Positions 34,701-46,558 of a stretch of DNA of 64,000 nucleotides are shown piece after piece; the first letter of the stretch is position 1, and the number at the start of each line of letters is the position of its first letter. The notes under the pieces were generated by a model. The model did not search any database. It was not told the DNA's origin and saw only the letters and a list, made by a program, of their open reading frames with translations. The position numbers and the translations under genes are program-made. Origin of the DNA: Portulaca oleracea (taxonomy: Eukaryota; Streptophyta; Magnoliopsida; Caryophyllales; Portulacaceae); contig CM055880.1 in assembly GCA_029582165.1 (NCBI GenBank), positions 1,116,001-1,180,000 of the forward strand, read 5' to 3'.

Positions 34701-36180
34701 ATTGTCCAAAATCACCATCACTTTGTTATTTGTTAGGCTTGCCACCACTGCCTACATTCATCGAATTAAAGTTTATTAATATTTTTTAAATTTATCTATA
34801 AATTTATCACGTAAAAAATTGGTTATTTTAATGTATGTGGTGGGCCTAGGTAGGTCCACTATAGGGCTGTCAAAAATACGGGTTCTGTTCATTCTAAGTT
34901 CGGACGAATTGGATATCGGATGAAAAGTTGATGTCCGATATACCTGTTTTTTCAGACATTTTATGGGTCGAAAAATGCAGACAAGTGTAAATACAGGTCA
35001 ATATCGGGTTCAGTCAATAGGAAATAGAAATTATTGTGTCCAAATTTCCGATCAAATCAGCCAAAGTCAAAATTCAACCAAAAAATTTATGACCTACCTA
35101 GGTCCACCACATGCATTAAAATATCTAATCTGGGTGTAACACTATGGCACCAATGCACCCCACAGTGTGATTTCTATTAGCTCAATTCAGCCACTATCAC
35201 TTCACTATCTTTTAAATACTACTCCTATAAAACTGTGTCAGCAGTTTGGATGGATCTTAGTGTGATAGCTAAGTTGAAAATTATTAAATGACAATAGTTA
35301 TTCAACTGTCTATATTACTCTATTAGCATACCAAATAAACTAAGGCCAAGTAGCAATTCCTTATTACTATTTTATAATAAATAAAGAAAAAAATAAGTGG
35401 GATACTCATGCTCTCTGACCAAATAAATATAGATAAATATAAATGTAAAGATCCAACTATATAGATTTTACATATAGATATTGATCAATCAAACTTCTTT
35501 ATACCATAGTCCATATAGGAAATTTAGACGTAAACAGTCTTATCTTAACAAACATTATAACGTCATAAGAAAGTCATAAGAAACTCTCAATATGTTCAAA
35601 AAGGAAATTGAAGACCGTATAACACATATTATGCTCAACAATTTCTCACCATTCTACAAAGTACATGTAGATGCTTGAAAAAAGTACAAAAAGAGAAATC
35701 AAGAAGAAGAAAGTAGCTGAAATGAGAGATGTGTACCTTGAAAGCATTGATGAGGGAGAGATCAACAATGGAGGGATTATTAGCTTGCAACCCAGCAAGA
35801 GACTCACTCAACCCCAACCTCAAAAATGACTGCCTAACAGAAAGAGAAGCCAATGACTCATTAGTGACCAAATAAAGAGGCCAAGTGAGTCTAACACAAT
35901 TGAACCCCATCTCTCTTATCCTCCTCGAAATCGCGTCGAGGGGCTGTTTGCTCAGCCCCTCGGCCACTGCCGGCTCCAGGTGGGCCACCCAGTTGACACA
36001 TGCCAGCTTCACTCTTGACCCTCCATTGGCGTCGTCCACGATCCATCTAGAGTTCGTCGAGAGGGGCAGGCCTCTCGACGGCTCGAGCAGTAGCACGACG
36101 AAGATGAAGAAGAAGAAGAAGATGGAAAAATGGTAAGAGGAATGAGATTGGAGGAAGAGGTTGTTGTTGGTCTTGTCCAT
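31734..36180 (-). CDS. GH5 cellulase-like protein, frameshifted (GH5-1 of a tandem pair)
   Basis: Exons: 35737-36180, 34504-34751, 32950-33471, 31734-32233, the same four-exon plan as the neighbour at 38082-43314. Secreted glycosyl hydrolase family 5 protein: hydrophobic signal segment (FFFFFIFVVLLLEPSRG), then LPLSTNSRWIVD, DNHVSTPGWCC, acid/base Glu in SLRNEL (about residue 218), nucleophile Glu in LFVSEFG (about 325), and a C-terminal ricin-B-like domain (CLKAAQ, SQWFKLVN). Oddity: in exon 3 an extra base near 33044 turns VVGVDEYYG into VVGV plus TGA, so the frame stops at about residue 373 although sequence beyond it continues in the next frame and exon 4 is intact. Without the extra base the phases close to 570 residues. 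Either a young pseudogene, an allele making a catalytic domain only, or an assembly error. Confidence 0.85.
33984..34259. mobile_element. Stowaway MITE in GH5-1 intron 2
   Basis: Begins TACTCCCTCCGTTCC and ends GGGACGGAGGGAGTA, inverted ends of the Tc1/mariner Stowaway type with TA at both borders. About 275 bp, AT-rich, non-coding. Partial relatives with ACTCC motifs lie near 34435, 42171 and 42693. Confidence 0.9.
34860..35070. repeat. Dispersed GTCAAAA / CGGGTTC repeat in GH5-1 intron 1
   Basis: Begins GGGCTGTCAAAAATACGGGT and continues with GTTCGGACGAATTGGATATC type sequence. Relatives in inverse direction end in ATTTTGACACCC at 46037 and 58577. Confidence 0.5.
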
Positions 36181-36240
36181 GGTTTTGAGCTAACTCTAGT
36201 TTTAGTTTGGTGTCATAAAAGGTATTGAGGAGGGGATATC

Positions 36241-36247
36241 TATATAT
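36241..36247 (-). promoter_or_regulatory. TATA box of GH5-1
   Basis: TATATAT about 60 bases upstream of the start codon at 36180. A (TA)n microsatellite lies another 80 bases upstream. Confidence 0.5.
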
Positions 36248-36325
36248 GAGTCTTCTTAAGGAGTGACTCTTGCATCATAAAATTAAGTCAAATGATACCC
36301 TTGCCCTCAGGAATTATATATTATG

Positions 36326-36326
<1 letters not shown>

Positions 36327-36382
<56 letters not shown>

Positions 36383-36394
36383 ATATATATATAT
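36327..36394. repeat. (TA)n microsatellite
   Basis: About 26 TA units then GATATATATATATA. Any open frame read through it (runs of Tyr-Ile) is an artefact. Confidence 0.95.
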
Positions 36395-36738
36395 GATTGA
36401 TCACATGAGCACCACAATAATTTGTTGGGGAGGGGGGAGTGATAAGCAAAATATTGAAATTGTGTCTAAATATTGGGTGAATTTGAATTTGGACACGTTC
36501 GCACATCTTTGAATAATTGGGATCCAGGTTCAGACATAAGAAAGCATCCGAGTTTGAAATTCAGACACGATTCGAGTTTGGGGATTTTATCGAAATATCT
36601 TAATTATCCAAATCCGAATTGACCCAAATATGAATTTTTGTTAATCTATATGTAAATCTTCATAAGGTTACATTATAAAATTAAGTGACATGGTACCACT
36701 GGTTCTCAGGATACATGCATGCATGCACATACATGCAT

Positions 36739-36749
36739 GCATACATACA

Positions 36750-36778
<29 letters not shown>
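36739..36778. repeat. (CATA)n microsatellite
   Basis: About ten CATA units preceded by CATGCATGCA motifs. It directly abuts the foldback element that starts at 36783. Confidence 0.95.
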
Positions 36779-36781
<3 letters not shown>

Positions 36782-36782
36782 A

Positions 36783-37314
36783 AGGAAAAATGGATTCTAA
36801 TAATCCCTACTTTTACCAATTGGACAATGGTGGACCGTACTTTCACTTTGTATTCTGGTGGTCCAAAAAAAAAATAAAATTGGATTGTAGTGAGATATTT
36901 TCGAGGGAATCATAGATTTTGTATTGCATTTGATTCAAAACTTAGTATAACACTTTACAATGATTTTTAATGAATTTACAGCGTTTCTCCCAATTTTTTT
37001 TCATTTTTTTAACTATTTTTCACGATTTTTTCACTTTTATTATCTTTAAAAAATCATAATAATTATTCAGAGTCTCAAAAAAATAATTTAGAAAATGTTT
37101 TAGAAACTACAATTCATTAACTTTCTAGGGGCAGGAACGAAAAAAACAAAAACAATATAGTGTAGGAATGAAAAAAATAAGAAGAATGTGGAGGTGGATT
37201 TGATACCACTACAATCCAATTTTTTTTTTTTTGGACCACCAGAATACAAAATGAAAGTACGGTCCACCATTGTCCAATTGGTGAAAGTAGGGATTATTAG
37301 AATCCAATTATCCT
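36783..37314. mobile_element. Foldback / long-TIR DNA element, 532 bp
   Basis: The left arm 36783-36892 and right arm 37207-37314 are inverted copies about 109 bp long: both start AGGA..A.TGGATTCTAATAATCC when read inward and continue through GGACAATGGTGGACC and GTATTCTGGTGGTCC. The centre is AT-rich and non-coding. Arms this long suggest a Mutator-like MITE or foldback element. Target duplication cannot be read because both flanks are simple repeats. Confidence 0.85.
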
Positions 37315-37329
37315 ATATATATATATATA

Positions 37330-38081
37330 TATAATCTTCATCTGTGTATTTCTAGATATAAATCTGTGTCCATATTTTTCTAACCTTGTGCATGTTCCCT
37401 TGTCAAATAGGGTTGTATTTTTTATTATTTTTTTTATAAGAGTAAATTCAGGTCATCCAAACTGGGTTCCTATTTTAGGGGTTTTCCAATTGAATTTATT
37501 GACCCACGAGGGAGGGGGGAACCTAAACCGAAACCCAAATACTTGGTTTATGACCCAGCTCATCTCCACACAAGGAGACTTGCAAGTCATGGGAATTGAT
37601 CACATAATCTCCAACATGGAAGGTCACATTTATACCAAGTGAGGCCAAATAGAGTTGTAATTGGAAGTGAGGAAAGTAATCTAAAAGTGTTGCTTGACCC
37701 ATAATTGCATGATAATATTAATTGGCTCCAAGGCTATATATGTAAAATTGTAAAAAATATAATTCTCTGCTCCTTTTCAATTATTCCTATAAAGTCTTTT
37801 GATACTGGGTTTGAGATAATTTGTATTGCATGATGTTTTTCCTCCTCAGGTACCTACTTTTTATGGAGCATTTTCTTTAACCCTAGTCAAAAGCATTATC
37901 TGCATGATCAAACAGAATTTGCATATCAAATCTCTTTAACAGAATGAAAGAATCAATCATCAACAACAAACCCTATACATCTCCAAACACCAAACTATGT
38001 ACAAATGTAGAAAACTATATATGTACAAACACTACCTATCTACAATTCCCACTCCAACCCTAATTAAACCCTAAACAAACC
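37330..38081. other. Intergenic between GH5-2 3' end and foldback element
   Basis: No gene seen. 37450-37580 has a CCAAACTGGGTTCC/ACCCACGAGG type low-copy repeat. 37900-38081 is probably GH5-2 3' UTR. Confidence 0.45.
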
Positions 38082-41000
38082 CTAAATCCGATACCCTAGA
38101 ATCGCGCCAATCTCAGCCAACGACTCCAAATTACTCTTCGAACCCCTCGTGGGCCCCACAGTGGTGGTCACGTTGACCAGCTTGAACCATTGACTCGCCG
38201 GGTCACAACCACTGTCACCACTCAAACACTTGCATTCAGTTGTTATGATGTTGTTGTCAGAGTCAACATCCAAGCAAATTGTACTGTTGGTGGGCCCATC
38301 CAGGGTGGCTGCCAGGTGGAGCTTCGAGTCCGAGACCGGGTCCCACGTGGTTCCGGTCCCAGGGCAGATGACGGTGGTCCGAACCGGGCGGTCCGGGCCC
38401 TGGGCTTGGAGGCAGAAGTAGGAACCCTTTATGGTTAGGGTCTTCTGAGGGGTGTACTCCCAGTGGTCCGATTCTGAGCAGTTGCCGAGCTTTAGTGGGT
38501 CCAGGTAGGATTTTCGGACGATGCAGAGGCCTGTGGATGGGTGGAATATTATCTTGTGGGGCCGGGTTTCGGATAGTCCTGGCCCTGTGACATGGTGTGT
38601 CGAAGAATAATGAGTCAGGTATGATACAGTATAGATGTAAAAAGACAAGTAAATCATATTATGTATAGTTGCTCACATATATTTTTTCTAGCTTGTCAAT
38701 GAATCTATTTTGAGATTGCAATGAGTTTGTAATAGGTTTGTTTCTTCAGCTCAACTCATAGAAAAAAGCCTAGGATTGAATCTATGATGATAATAAGAAG
38801 AGTTTAAAACCACCTAGGATCGAATCTTGATGGAAAACAAAAAGTTACACGTATGGAAATTGCAGGGTTGATGGGTAATGTTAGCATGACATTTTGGTAC
38901 TTATCCCATACATTCAACCTATAATGTTTACTGGTGGGTACCGTTGAAATAGTGGTTTTTGAGATTGGGCATGATTACCCTTCAAAAAACAAAACGTGAA
39001 AAGTTTAAAACATATGACTAAATCTATCAAAACTAACTTAACCCAAATGACCCATATGACTCGACCTGACCCAAGGTTATCTTTTGTTCATGTTACATTT
39101 TTGCAGGCCAAACGTATCAGACCAAGAGAAAAACTACCCAAACCAAACCTACCTAAACTCGAACATCGGTCACCCAAGTATGACCCAGTCCGAATTAGCA
39201 CAACCTGAACCCGATCCAAATGATTAAATTTTCAAATGGACAAATTGAAAATGAACAAAAACAGGATGGATTAAGAATACCTTGAAGAGGGGATTGTATG
39301 ACAGAAATCCTATCCAAGAAGCTTGCATTCCTAGGCTCACACCAATTCCAATTCAACACACCATAGTACTCATTCAACCCAACAACCCCTTCTCTCAAAT
39401 AGTAGCTCCCAACCAATGTCCAATGTGCCCAATCAAGATCATACTCAGCTGCCCAAGCCAGAAAACAGTTCAAGTACCTATTATCATTCACATTTATGCC
39501 TCTCAAATCAACCCCCCACTCAGTCACAAACAAAGGGTACCCTTGATCAAGCAAGAACCCTGACATCCACATGTTGTTTCTCACAATTCTTGCACAAACC
39601 TCGTTCGGGTTGCCTTCTTTCCATTCCTCTCCATTGGTGAAACCGTACCAATGCATCTCGAATACTAGTTTCCCCGCGAAGCTGAGGGTTATGGGTTTGT
39701 TTCGGAGGAAGGTGAAGTCTTTGTCGTAGTTGAGGCCCGATAGGATGATTAGCACATTCGGGTTGGCTTTGTGCACTGCTTCTGCACCTTTTTGCATGTA
39801 CCTGGTTCATTCAGGCATTTCATCGAACACTTGTCAGTGGGTTGTTGTTCGCTCTAAATATTTAACATAATGGTGAAATTTAGTAACGGAATGTGGGTCC
39901 CACTCTTATAGGTTTGAGGAAATCCAAACGTAGATTGTCTTAATTAAAGACCATATATAGGCCACTTCTATCCTCAACACATTGATCAAATTTGAACATA
40001 AATTGGTAAGTTGTTATTTAGTCTATCTCAATGTAGGTCTCACCCTCATAGTTTTGGTCTTGGAAGATCTAAATGTAAGCAACCTTACAACTGTTTGCGA
40101 AGAGACTAATCCGAACCTATCCTCAACCCTAGTCAAGTTCGATCACTATTTTCTTTGCAAGCATCCTTACTTGTACTAGTGCATGTTGCTCAATTCAACA
40201 ATAATAACAATTCTCGATGTGGGTTTCACTCAGATGTAATCTAGGAAGATCCAAGTGTAAGCAGCTTTACCAATATTTATGAAGAAACTTTGCAACCTAT
40301 CCTATACACATTGGTCAAATTTGATTACTATTTTTTTTTCAAGCATTCTTACATGTACTAATCTCTTGCATATTGACCAAATTCAACAATAATGACAACT
40401 CCCAATACGTGTCCTACTCCCACGAGATCATCTAAGAAAGATTCAAATATAAACAGTCTTAGAGGCATATTCCAATCTATCCTCGACACATTGATCAAAT
40501 TTAGTCAATATTGTTTCCCACAAAGCGTTAAATTCTTACCTGTACCAATCTGCAGCATTTTGCTTAGGGCCGCGAAGTTCATTCCTCAAGCTCATGCCAA
40601 CTACATAGGGATTGTCCTTGAAAAGGGTAGCCATTTTGGTCAAGCCCTTGATCCAAAGGTCAGGATCAAAGTATTGGTCACCAAAGAAGCCATTACCATC
40701 TGAGCTGCTACAACACCATCCTGGTGTACTTAGATGATTGTCCAAAATCACCATCACTTTGTTATTAGCTAGGCTTCCTATCACTGCCTACATAACAAAC
40801 AAATGTATATATTGTACATTAATTATGTTCACTAAGTACTTCCAAAACAAGCCAATATGATTTATATTGGACCAAGTACTAAAGTACTCGTTTTCAGGTC
40901 ATTTTAAGTTTGGATGAATCAGATAACGAATGAAAAAAACTTATTTATATTGGACCAACAAAATTTTTCAATTTATATTAGATATATCTCAACCGGAAAT

Positions 41001-43314
41001 AGATAATATGAGAAGGACATTTTGGTGAGAAGGTGAGAAGGGATGGACATCAAGTATCGCAGAGATGGACATCATATATCGCAGAGATGGACATCAAGTT
41101 TGCATGGATAGATGTCTCCCTGATGTTCACCATGCAAACTTGATGCCCATTTGTGCGATATTTTTTTTGATAATTGGGCCACTTAGCCAAAATTAATTGA
41201 ACCACAAGTTAAGTGCCAAAGAGCACTACAATTAGCCACCCTTCATGGGCTAGGCCGAAACTCCCTTCAACCCAAAAGAAAGCTCAAAAATACATTTGAT
41301 GTTCATCCCTTCTTACATTCTCACCAAAATGTCATTCTCATATTATCTGTTCCCATCTCATCCTATTAATTAGAAGGTAATGCACCAGGATATTAGCATA
41401 TTGATGGCACTATCATTATCAATATTGTCACACAATGTAAAATGATTGATAATTACTTAATTAATAGAACAAGATAAAGAAAAACAAAAAGGGCAAGTAT
41501 ACCAATAATCATATTGGTGACTTTATTTTTCACTTTATTGTCAACAACTATTTATTAATTTCTATCTATAAGACTACTTGATAAGGACTCACTACCCACC
41601 TAAATTTATTAATAAATATCTACCTCTTGGGAGGTGTCTAAGTGCATCTCTAGATGTTTTTTTTCCTTGGGAAAAGGATGTGAGAATTTGTTTATTTTTA
41701 TTGCTTTTCTTTAATTTATTGTTATGTATATATTATTTTTGAAACAATATATTATTTATGTTCAATCTTTTAGTTTGTGAAGACTCTAAATAATCGAAAG
41801 AGAAGATATGTAAATAAGAGAAATCACTGACCAACCAAAAATCCAACTTACAAAATCAGTAAACAATATGAGATATGATACTAAAAGTTGTTTAACTTTC
41901 TCATATTTCATCGTTAACAATCATATAATTCAAATGATATATTGAGCTCTCACTTGCATTTTGAATCTGTTTTTATAAAATGCATCTATTTGCATACACA
42001 ATTTTTTTTTAAAAAAAGTACGATTAAGGAAACATAAGCAATAGCTCTAGCAAAAATCCAACTTAAAATTCCATAAAAAAGAATCCAACTTAAAAACCCA
42101 AGAGAATTTCTTGCAAATGGGTAAGAAAAATTGATTTGTCATGCCTGATCATGGTACACATTAAGAATACTACTCCCTCTATTCTATATTAACTATAATA
42201 ATTTTGACTTTTACGATCTTTAATTAATATCACTCTTTAATTAACACTTTTTTATATAATATATTATTAATAATTATAATTTTATACTTTTATCATATTA
42301 ATTTTTATTATAAATTTAATAATGATTATTTTATATAGCACTAAACGATCATATCATATTTAGATAATATATATAAGGACTTTAATTCCAGCCACCGCTT
42401 CATGAACCTGTCCCATACCCTTATACTATTTGAACATTGGAAATGGACCAAATCTTATCAAATTACTAACTTTACACCATGACCAATAAATCCACTTTAA
42501 AAATATCTCCTATCCTAAAGTATCTTTTCTAAGCAAGGTGCAACCACTACATTGAACATGCACCTCTTATTCAAGTACTATATACATGCTTTTTTTTAAA
42601 AAAAAAATAATAAAACATAAAAAAATAAACCCAAAAGATCTTTTCAAAAATTGAAAAAAAAAATATCTATATGGAAGAAAAACCAGAGAATTACTCCATC
42701 TGTTTCATATTATTTGTCCCATTTAAAAATAGTGCAGTCAAATACAAACTCAAAAATTAATCGAAACGAAAAATATGATACTAAAAATATAATATTACAA
42801 TTGCTAATAGAATTATAAGAAATTATTTATCAAAAAATGACATTGGAGAACGTGACTGAAGTTTTACCTGGAAAGCATTGATGAGGGAGAGATCAACAAT
42901 GGAGGGGTTATTAGCTTGCAATCCAGCAATGGACTCAGACAATCCCAACCTCAAGAAGGATTCCCTAACAGAGAGATTAGCCAAGGAGTCATTGGTGGCC
43001 AAATACAAGGGCCAAGTGAACCTCACACAATTGAAACCCATTTCCCTTATCTTCCTCGCCACGTCATCCATGGGCCGCTTGCTGAGCCCCTCGGCCACCA
43101 CGGGCTCCAGGTGAGAGGCCCAGTTGGCGCAGGCCAGTTTCACGCGGGCCCCTCGCTCGTCCACGACCCATCTTGAGTTCGTCGAGAGGGGGAGGGCCCG
43201 CGTGGGGCCGAGGCTCAGCGCCAGCAGGAGTTGGAAGAAAATGGTCAAAAAATAACGTCGATGGTGATGATAGTGGTTGGTTTTGGTGGTGGTGATTCTT
43301 GGAGTTTTCTCCAT
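38082..43314 (-). CDS. GH5 cellulase-like protein, intact (GH5-2 of a tandem pair)
   Basis: Exons: 42868-43314, 40540-40787, 39281-39801, 38082-38584; phases close to 572 residues. Plant GH5 proteins of this kind are secreted and predicted to cut beta-1,4-linked glucan or mannan; substrate is not known. Seen: a hydrophobic signal segment after a His-rich N-terminus, cleavage likely before LPLSTNSRW; MGFNCVRFTWPLYL; DNHLSTPGWCC; acid/base Glu219 in SLRNELRG; FEMHWYGF; nucleophile Glu326 in LFVTEWG; then a C-terminal ricin-B/trefoil-like domain (CIVRKS, NCSESDHW, CLDVDSD, SQWFKLVN). Internal exons 2 and 3 match GH5-1 in length (248 and 521 bases). Intron 1 is about 2 kb and holds a foldback MITE; intron 2 holds an array of SINE-like repeats. 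Start set at MEKTPR, about 75 bases below a TATA run. Confidence 0.94.
38990..39230. repeat. Dispersed GACCTGACCC / GAACCCGATCC repeat in GH5-2 intron 3
   Basis: C/A-rich sequence of alternating ACC, GACC and AACCC units, one of at least six such blocks in the window (22420, 34865, 43690, 46880, 53390, 58380). Confidence 0.5.
39888..40510 (+). repeat. Array of SINE-like units, period about 186 bp, in GH5-2 intron 2
   Basis: Four units begin near 39888, 40028, 40213 and 40400 with the pattern (C)AATGTGGGTCTCACTC, then GGAAGATCCAAATGTAAGC, CCTTAC, GAAGAGACT, CCTATCCTCAACACATTG and a GATCAAATTT motif. The middle block matches Au-like SINEs. The last three units are evenly spaced by 185 and 187 bp. 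Confidence 0.7.
41001..41348. mobile_element. Foldback MITE in GH5-2 intron 1
   Basis: Left end AGATAATATGAGAAGGACAT through GGATGGACATCAAGT is an inverted match (about 55 bp) to the right end 41295-41348. Inside are three copies of CGCAGAGATGGACATCA-like sequence (41050-41105) and a second inner palindrome around TTTGCATGGATAGATG. A retroposon-like piece with a T-tract (41160-41280) seems nested within it. Confidence 0.75.
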
Positions 43315-43387
43315 GGTTTTGAGGTTTAGTTATGGTTTGGTTGTGGTATGTTAGCATACATATAGGAGTTGTGTTGGGGGGTTTGTG

Positions 43388-43400
43388 TATATATATATAT
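43388..43400 (-). promoter_or_regulatory. TATA run of GH5-2 promoter
   Basis: TATATATATATAT about 75 bases upstream of the GH5-2 start codon at 43314. Confidence 0.5.
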
Positions 43401-44160
43401 GTGGAATCTCTTGGGTTGAGTTTGTGTGTAGGAGTTTATGTCAAAGGCAAGTAAACTTTAAAAAAAGAAAGCAATAGTGTTACGTTTATTTTGGGGGGTT
43501 TTGGCTTGCAAGATAGACTTTGTTGTTTTGTAAAAGGAAATTGATTTATTGTCATAAAATTTATGTTGAGACGATTTTATATTAGAATATGGTGAAATGA
43601 AATTTTTTATATAATTTTTTTGAAGATATTGATTGGACTAGTGGTTTTTAGTAGAGATTTTCTAAATTGAGAATTATAATATTATTGATAGACCTGACAA
43701 AACAAAATCGAGACACAAAACCCGAATGGAAAAGACCGACCTGAATAGACATATGCGCGAATGATGATTTGACCTTGACCCGAACCTGAAATCAATTTGA
43801 CTCTTGGGCCTAAAGCATGTTTTGAGCTACTCCTAAGAGTACTTAGGGGGCTGATTAAGTAGCTCCAACATGAATTAGAGAGGTGTATTATAACTTCAAT
43901 ATCGATTTCAATCTAAGTTCTAAAGTTTGGCCCAATCAGGAAAGAAAAAGAAGAGCAGAGCAGGAAACGAGCCTTTTTCTTCAGCGCAGAAACCTTAAGA
44001 TCCTTCTTTATTCACCCCATAAACTTTAAGGTCCAAAAGGTTAACATTAAAAACCAAGGGTCCAGAAAATTAATTACCCTAAAATGGAAGGTCCAAAATG
44101 CAAAAAAAACCACATTAAAATGCGCAACAATAGTCACTAGCTCGACATCGTTCATTAATT

Positions 44161-44395
44161 GTTAAAGTATAAAATTATTATTGAGCCTTCAACCATCAGC
44201 TTAAGCTTTTGGTTGAAAACTAAAGATGATTCTACATGATATATCAGAGTCAGACTAAACAAGAGGTCTCAGATTTGAATCTCAGCACATCACATTTCAA
44301 GCTTTAAGGGCGTTCGCGTGAGAGGGCGTGTTAAATATAAAACTATCATTGGACTTTCAACCATTAACTTAAGTTTTTGGTTGAAATGATTCCAC
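44161..44395. repeat. Direct repeat pair of retroelement type
   Basis: GTTAAA(G)TATAAAA, then TTCAACCAT..GCTTAAG and TTTTTGGTTGAAA, appear at 44161-44230 and 44328-44395. Between them is a B-box-like GATTTGAATCTC and GGGCGTTCGCGTGAGAGGGCGTG. The order recalls a plant retroposon end; the element is not defined. Confidence 0.5.
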
Positions 44396-44861
44396 ATTAA
44401 TTACACATACATAATCATTATAGAAATATTGATATTTTATTAAATTTTAATCTCGTATATAATTATAACATGCTACCTGCAATTAGAGAGTTAACAACAT
44501 GCATGAAATAATATGCATGGGAACGTTTATTATCGGTGGAAATTACGTTTTGGGACTCTTAGAGGTTGGTGTAAAAAGACACTTGATTAAGCACGTAATA
44601 CTTGTTGTGAAACGTGATATTATTATTATGTAAGTTGTACACTACATTAATGAGACAAACAATCTAATTAAGCCGTGATTTTATCGTCTTGGATTATCCA
44701 AGGAAATGGGTGAAAGTGATAGGATATTAATCCGAGGATTTAAAGCACATTAGCACATATATTGAATATACGAGTGATTCACACGTATTAATTAGTTCAA
44801 AAGTTGTTCTTAAACCTCAAGTGTCGTCCACAATTGTGCTTCAAAATTAAGGTCTCATAAA

Positions 44862-45004
44862 TAAGGTTGTTAGAATCAAGATCCTAGCTCGTATCCATGG
44901 AGTAGTTAGGATCAAAATTAACCATTGTAGAATCGTGGATCAGAATGTAGATAGTGAATTTATCATAAAATCGGAGGATCACATATCAGGATTGGGTAAC
45001 TATG
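44862..45004. mobile_element. hAT-like MITE with 8-bp target duplication
   Basis: 143 bp. Flanked by CTCATAAA (44854-44861) and CTCATAAG (45005-45012), an 8-bp target duplication with one change. Ends TAAGGTTGTT and GGGTAACTATG are imperfect inverted repeats. Related to 21117-21220, and its right end matches that of the 797-bp element at 48981. Confidence 0.7.
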
Positions 45005-46469
45005 CTCATAAGTTCAATTGGGCGGTGGTTTGTTTATTGTTTGTTGGTTTTATTTTTGCTTTTTAATGTATTTTAGGCTTTAGCTTACTAATAATAAGCT
45101 AAAAAAGTATTTTGTTTGTATTATTTTATATACCGATTAATTATATAAGAGCTTATAACTCAAGTGTAATATAAATTAATGATTTATCCATAGTGTTAGA
45201 GATAGAATTTTGACGGCGTTCTTCTGGAGGTTGCTTGTGAGTCGTAGGTTAGACAGTAACCCTATTTTATTCCTTTTGACGATACAATTTCCAGGATCAC
45301 ATAAGAAAATAACTATAAGTATCTTGAGAATAACATTTATGGGGTATGATGAAAACACATGACATACATATATGTATGGGGTAAGGCTATGATATGACAT
45401 TAATATGGTGATCCTATCCCAAAGGTTGTTAACTTGTTATGATAGTTAATATTATGGTTTGGTAATATATGCAAGTCATGATAAATGGCAAGTGTGAAGC
45501 AATATGTGTGCTACAAAATCTCGTTAATCCATTGGTTCATAACTTTTTCTTCTAAAGATCAATATAGGCTTGGCGAAATATGGGTCCGAGTAATCTCAGT
45601 GCAATCAAACTGGTTATTCAGTCAAATTCTCTTATCCAGATCCTGTCTGGTAAATAGTTCGGACATTAAGACCTTACAAGAACCCAGATGTCCAATGTTT
45701 GAATTGGGCTTAAAGGCACATTGATACTCTTATTATTATTGGTATGACTGAGCATTATCCGATTGTTTGATGTCTGGATGTATATAAAGATAATTTAAAA
45801 TTTAGTCAAAGTCAATTCACAAGTTGCGTACAGAAACTGTCTCATTGTTTGAAATGTATGTGCCCAATTTTTTTCCCCCAAAATTAAGACATCCCAAACC
45901 TAGTTTTCCTTGCCCTGACCGAGTGCTTTTAAACTGAATAATGTCCGATTTGATTGGTCCATTTCAAAATTCGTATATAGATCCCTGACCATATTCGGTC
46001 TTTTTCAAATTAGACAAAACCAAATTATTGGGTCAGGCAAAATTTTGACACCCTAAATTAGTATATATAAGGTTTGAATTGGATTGACCAAGAAATATCT
46101 CCATAACCAAAAAATCTAGCAATAGATTACACAAGTTGATGATATTAAACAATGGATAAGCCCTATAAGTAATTGGTTAACTTAACAACCAAGATGTTTG
46201 ATGCACTAAACAAAACTAACAACACAAATAGGTAGGTGTGTATTCTACTCAAGCAAGACAAAGAGGTTGGTGACTTGGTATCTACTTGCCTCAATTCCTT
46301 GGATGAATAGGAAACACACATTTAGCCTGTTTTTCTACTCTTCCCTTGGCTGGATTTGGATAAACTTACAATTTAGATCATCTCAAAATAGAAATACCAC
46401 TATAAGAAATAATTTGTAATATACTATTTTCTTTGTTTCACATTTTATAGCCTTTGACATAAATATAAG

Positions 46470-46558
46470 GTATGGTTTGTCTACGTTACATTTTTATGGT
46501 GGGATCTTTCCCCAGACCCTCACTTGCGGGACGCTCTGTACACCGGGTTGTCCTTTTT
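46470..46558 (-). mobile_element. Au-like SINE fragment
   Basis: On the minus strand: AAGGACAACCCGGTGTACAG, GTCCCGCAAGTGAGGGTCTG, GGGAAAGATCCCACCA, then ACGTAGACAAACC. This follows the Au SINE 5' half in order and spacing. Confidence 0.7.

Noticed and set aside
36270..36915. Frames rich in Tyr-Ile and Thr-Tyr-Ile-His
   Set aside because: They translate the (TA)n and (CATA)n microsatellites.
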